Of a stretch of 64,000 bases of DNA, positions 63,014 through 64,000 are shown piece after piece (position 1 is the first letter of the stretch; the number at the start of each line of letters is the position of its first letter). A model generated the notes under the pieces. It had not been told where the DNA came from and made no database searches. It worked only from the letters and a program-made list of their open reading frames with translations. Position numbers and translations under genes: made by a program. The DNA is from Motiliproteus sp041586735 (GTDB lineage: Bacteria > Pseudomonadota > Gammaproteobacteria > Pseudomonadales > Balneatricaceae), in the NCBI GenBank assembly GCA_041586735.1, contig JBFGZQ010000009.1, forward strand, positions 1 to 64,000, read 5' to 3'.

Positions 63014-63484
63014 TTGAACGCGACAAAACTTATTCACATTTTTACCGACGGCTCCTGCCTCGGTAATCCTGGGCCCGGTGGTTACGGCGCCTTGCTAATC
63101 TATAACGCCCACCGCATCGAACTCAGCCAAGGCTTCACCCTGACTACCAACAACCGTATGGAGCTATTGGCGGCCATCGAGGCCCTTGCCTCGTTGACTG
63201 AGCCCTGTCGAGTGGTACTCACCACCGACAGTCAATATGTACGCCAGGGGATCACCCAATGGATTCATGGCTGGAAGAAAAAGGGCTGGAAAACCGCGAG
63301 CCGGCAGCCGGTTAAGAATGTCGATCTGTGGCAGCGCCTGGACCTGCTCAACCAGCAGCATCAGATCGAATGGCGCTGGGTCAAAGGCCACAGCGGCCAC
63401 CCGGAAAACGAACGGGTCGATGATCTTGCACGCGAGGCCGCCGAGGGTCACGCCCTGCTAGTGGACCCTGGCTTTCCGGGCTGA
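63014..63484 (+). CDS. rnhA: Ribonuclease HI
   Basis: RNase HI removes RNA from RNA-DNA hybrids. The 156-residue product has IFTDGSCLGNPGPGGYGALL (first catalytic Asp), NNRMELLAAIEAL (Glu), TDSQYVRQGITQW (Asp) and KGHSGHPENERVDDLARE. The start is a TTG with AAAGGAG six bases upstream, so the ribosome site decides it. Length matches E. coli (155). Confidence 0.96.
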   Translation: MNATKLIHIFTDGSCLGNPGPGGYGALLIYNAHRIELSQGFTLTTNNRMELLAAIEALASLTEPCRVVLTTDSQYVRQGITQWIHGWKKKGWKTASRQPVKNVDLWQRLDLLNQQHQIEWRWVKGHSGHPENERVDDLAREAAEGHALLVDPGFPG

Positions 63485-63496
63485 AAATCCACCTCA

Positions 63497-64000
63497 CTAG
63501 TGCGGCAGCTCAACGCCCAAGAAGCGATTATTGATCAATTGCCTAACCTGTTCATCATGGTCGAGAATGTAGTCGATAAAGGCCTGGGCTGCCGGGGACA
63601 GACGCTTATCCAATGGGTGGACCAGACACCAGGTACGTACGATCGGGAAGGTCTCCATATCCAAACTGACCAAACAGCCCGTTGCCAGCTCCAGCGCCAT
63701 GCTGAACCGCGATAGGATAGAGATCCCCAGCCCGGCCATCACCCCCTGTTTAATCGTTTCAATACTGCCCAACTCCATGGTCCGCGGCAGACTCACACCG
63801 GCTTCACGCAGATGGTCGTCGATCGCCTTGCGTGAGCCGGAACCCAGCTCCCGGGCTAAAAAGCGCTCCCCCGTTAATGCGCTGATTGGGATCTTTTTTT
63901 GCCCTGCCAGCGGATGCCCTGCCGGCACCACCGGAAACATCGGATTATCCAGAATCGGATAGGCCTTGAGCTTCATATCCTTGGGAACCTGCGCCATCAA
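63497..64000 (-). CDS. LysR-family regulator, C-terminal part (truncated by window end)
   Basis: The visible 167 residues are the substrate-binding domain of a LysR-type regulator, containing FLARELGSGSRKAIDDHL, ELGSIETIKQGVMAGLGISI, and VRTWCLVHPLDKRLSPAAQAF. The motif pattern is closest to the CbbR-like branch, from memory. The DNA-binding N-terminus lies beyond 64000. It is convergent with rnhA (12 bases apart), so its target is not shown by the window. Confidence 0.85.
   Translation of the reverse strand: MMAQVPKDMKLKAYPILDNPMFPVVPAGHPLAGQKKIPISALTGERFLARELGSGSRKAIDDHLREAGVSLPRTMELGSIETIKQGVMAGLGISILSRFSMALELATGCLVSLDMETFPIVRTWCLVHPLDKRLSPAAQAFIDYILDHDEQVRQLINNRFLGVELPH

Overview
The window is a dense stretch of gammaproteobacterial chromosome, about 60 protein genes plus four tRNAs, with no phage, IS element or CRISPR array. 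The gene orders are those of Pseudomonadales/Oceanospirillales relatives: dapA-bamC near purC and bcp; ruvCAB-ybgC-tolQRAB-pal-cpoB-queC; tig-clpP-clpX-lon-hupB-ppiD behind a Pro-Arg-His-Leu tRNA cluster; lpxH-ppiB-glnS-cysS-folD; metG-apbC-dcd; dnaQ/rnhA. From memory, these orders resemble Pseudomonas aeruginosa, though blocks that lie apart there sit together here. A long-form PurC, an NhaB sodium/proton antiporter and two HDOD proteins would fit a marine or brackish relative, but that is inference; I cannot name the genus.

Layout. 1-1.8 kb: the end of a type II secretion operon (gspL, gspM), preceded by a 65-bp tandem duplication. 1.8-6.5 kb: MFS transporter, yigZ, rluA, purC and a stand-alone lipoyl-domain protein. 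6.5-15.4 kb: 2-hydroxyacid dehydrogenase, bamC, dapA, bcp, perM, tusA, bepA, nadA, queC. 15.4-25.1 kb: the Tol-Pal envelope operon joined to ruvABC and ybgC, then ppiD. 25.3-31.8 kb: HU, Lon, ClpX, ClpP and trigger factor, a protein quality-control block with a sigma-32-like promoter before lon. 32.0-32.4 kb: four tRNAs. 32.7-39.4 kb: folD, cysS, glnS, an unrecognised 57-codon gene, ppiA, ppiB, lpxH. 39.5-45.7 kb: an HDOD protein, acnB, a DUF2185 protein, a probable gene remnant and nhaB. 45.8-48.1 kb: arsJ with its partner GAPDH, an arsenate detoxification pair. 48.3-53.5 kb: an unknown dcd-coupled gene, dcd, apbC, trmA and a response regulator-HDOD protein. 53.7-55.7 kb: metG. 56.3-62.1 kb: five genes of an XrtA/PEP-CTERM type exopolysaccharide export and regulation module (export lipoprotein, chain-length determinant, tyrosine autokinase, outer-membrane barrel, ExeA-like ATPase), ending directly at dnaQ. 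62.2-64 kb: dnaQ, rnhA and a truncated LysR regulator.

Three things stand out. The exopolysaccharide module has no glycosyltransferase, flippase, polymerase or exosortase beside it. Short tandem-repeat arrays (units of 7, 9, 13, 13, 14, about 16 and 65 bp) recur in gene edges and spacers, one of them forming the start codon of the lipoyl-domain gene. A cluster of DnaA-box-like sequences lies in front of rluA. Everything was read by eye; product names rest on recognised motifs, length and synteny, not on searches.
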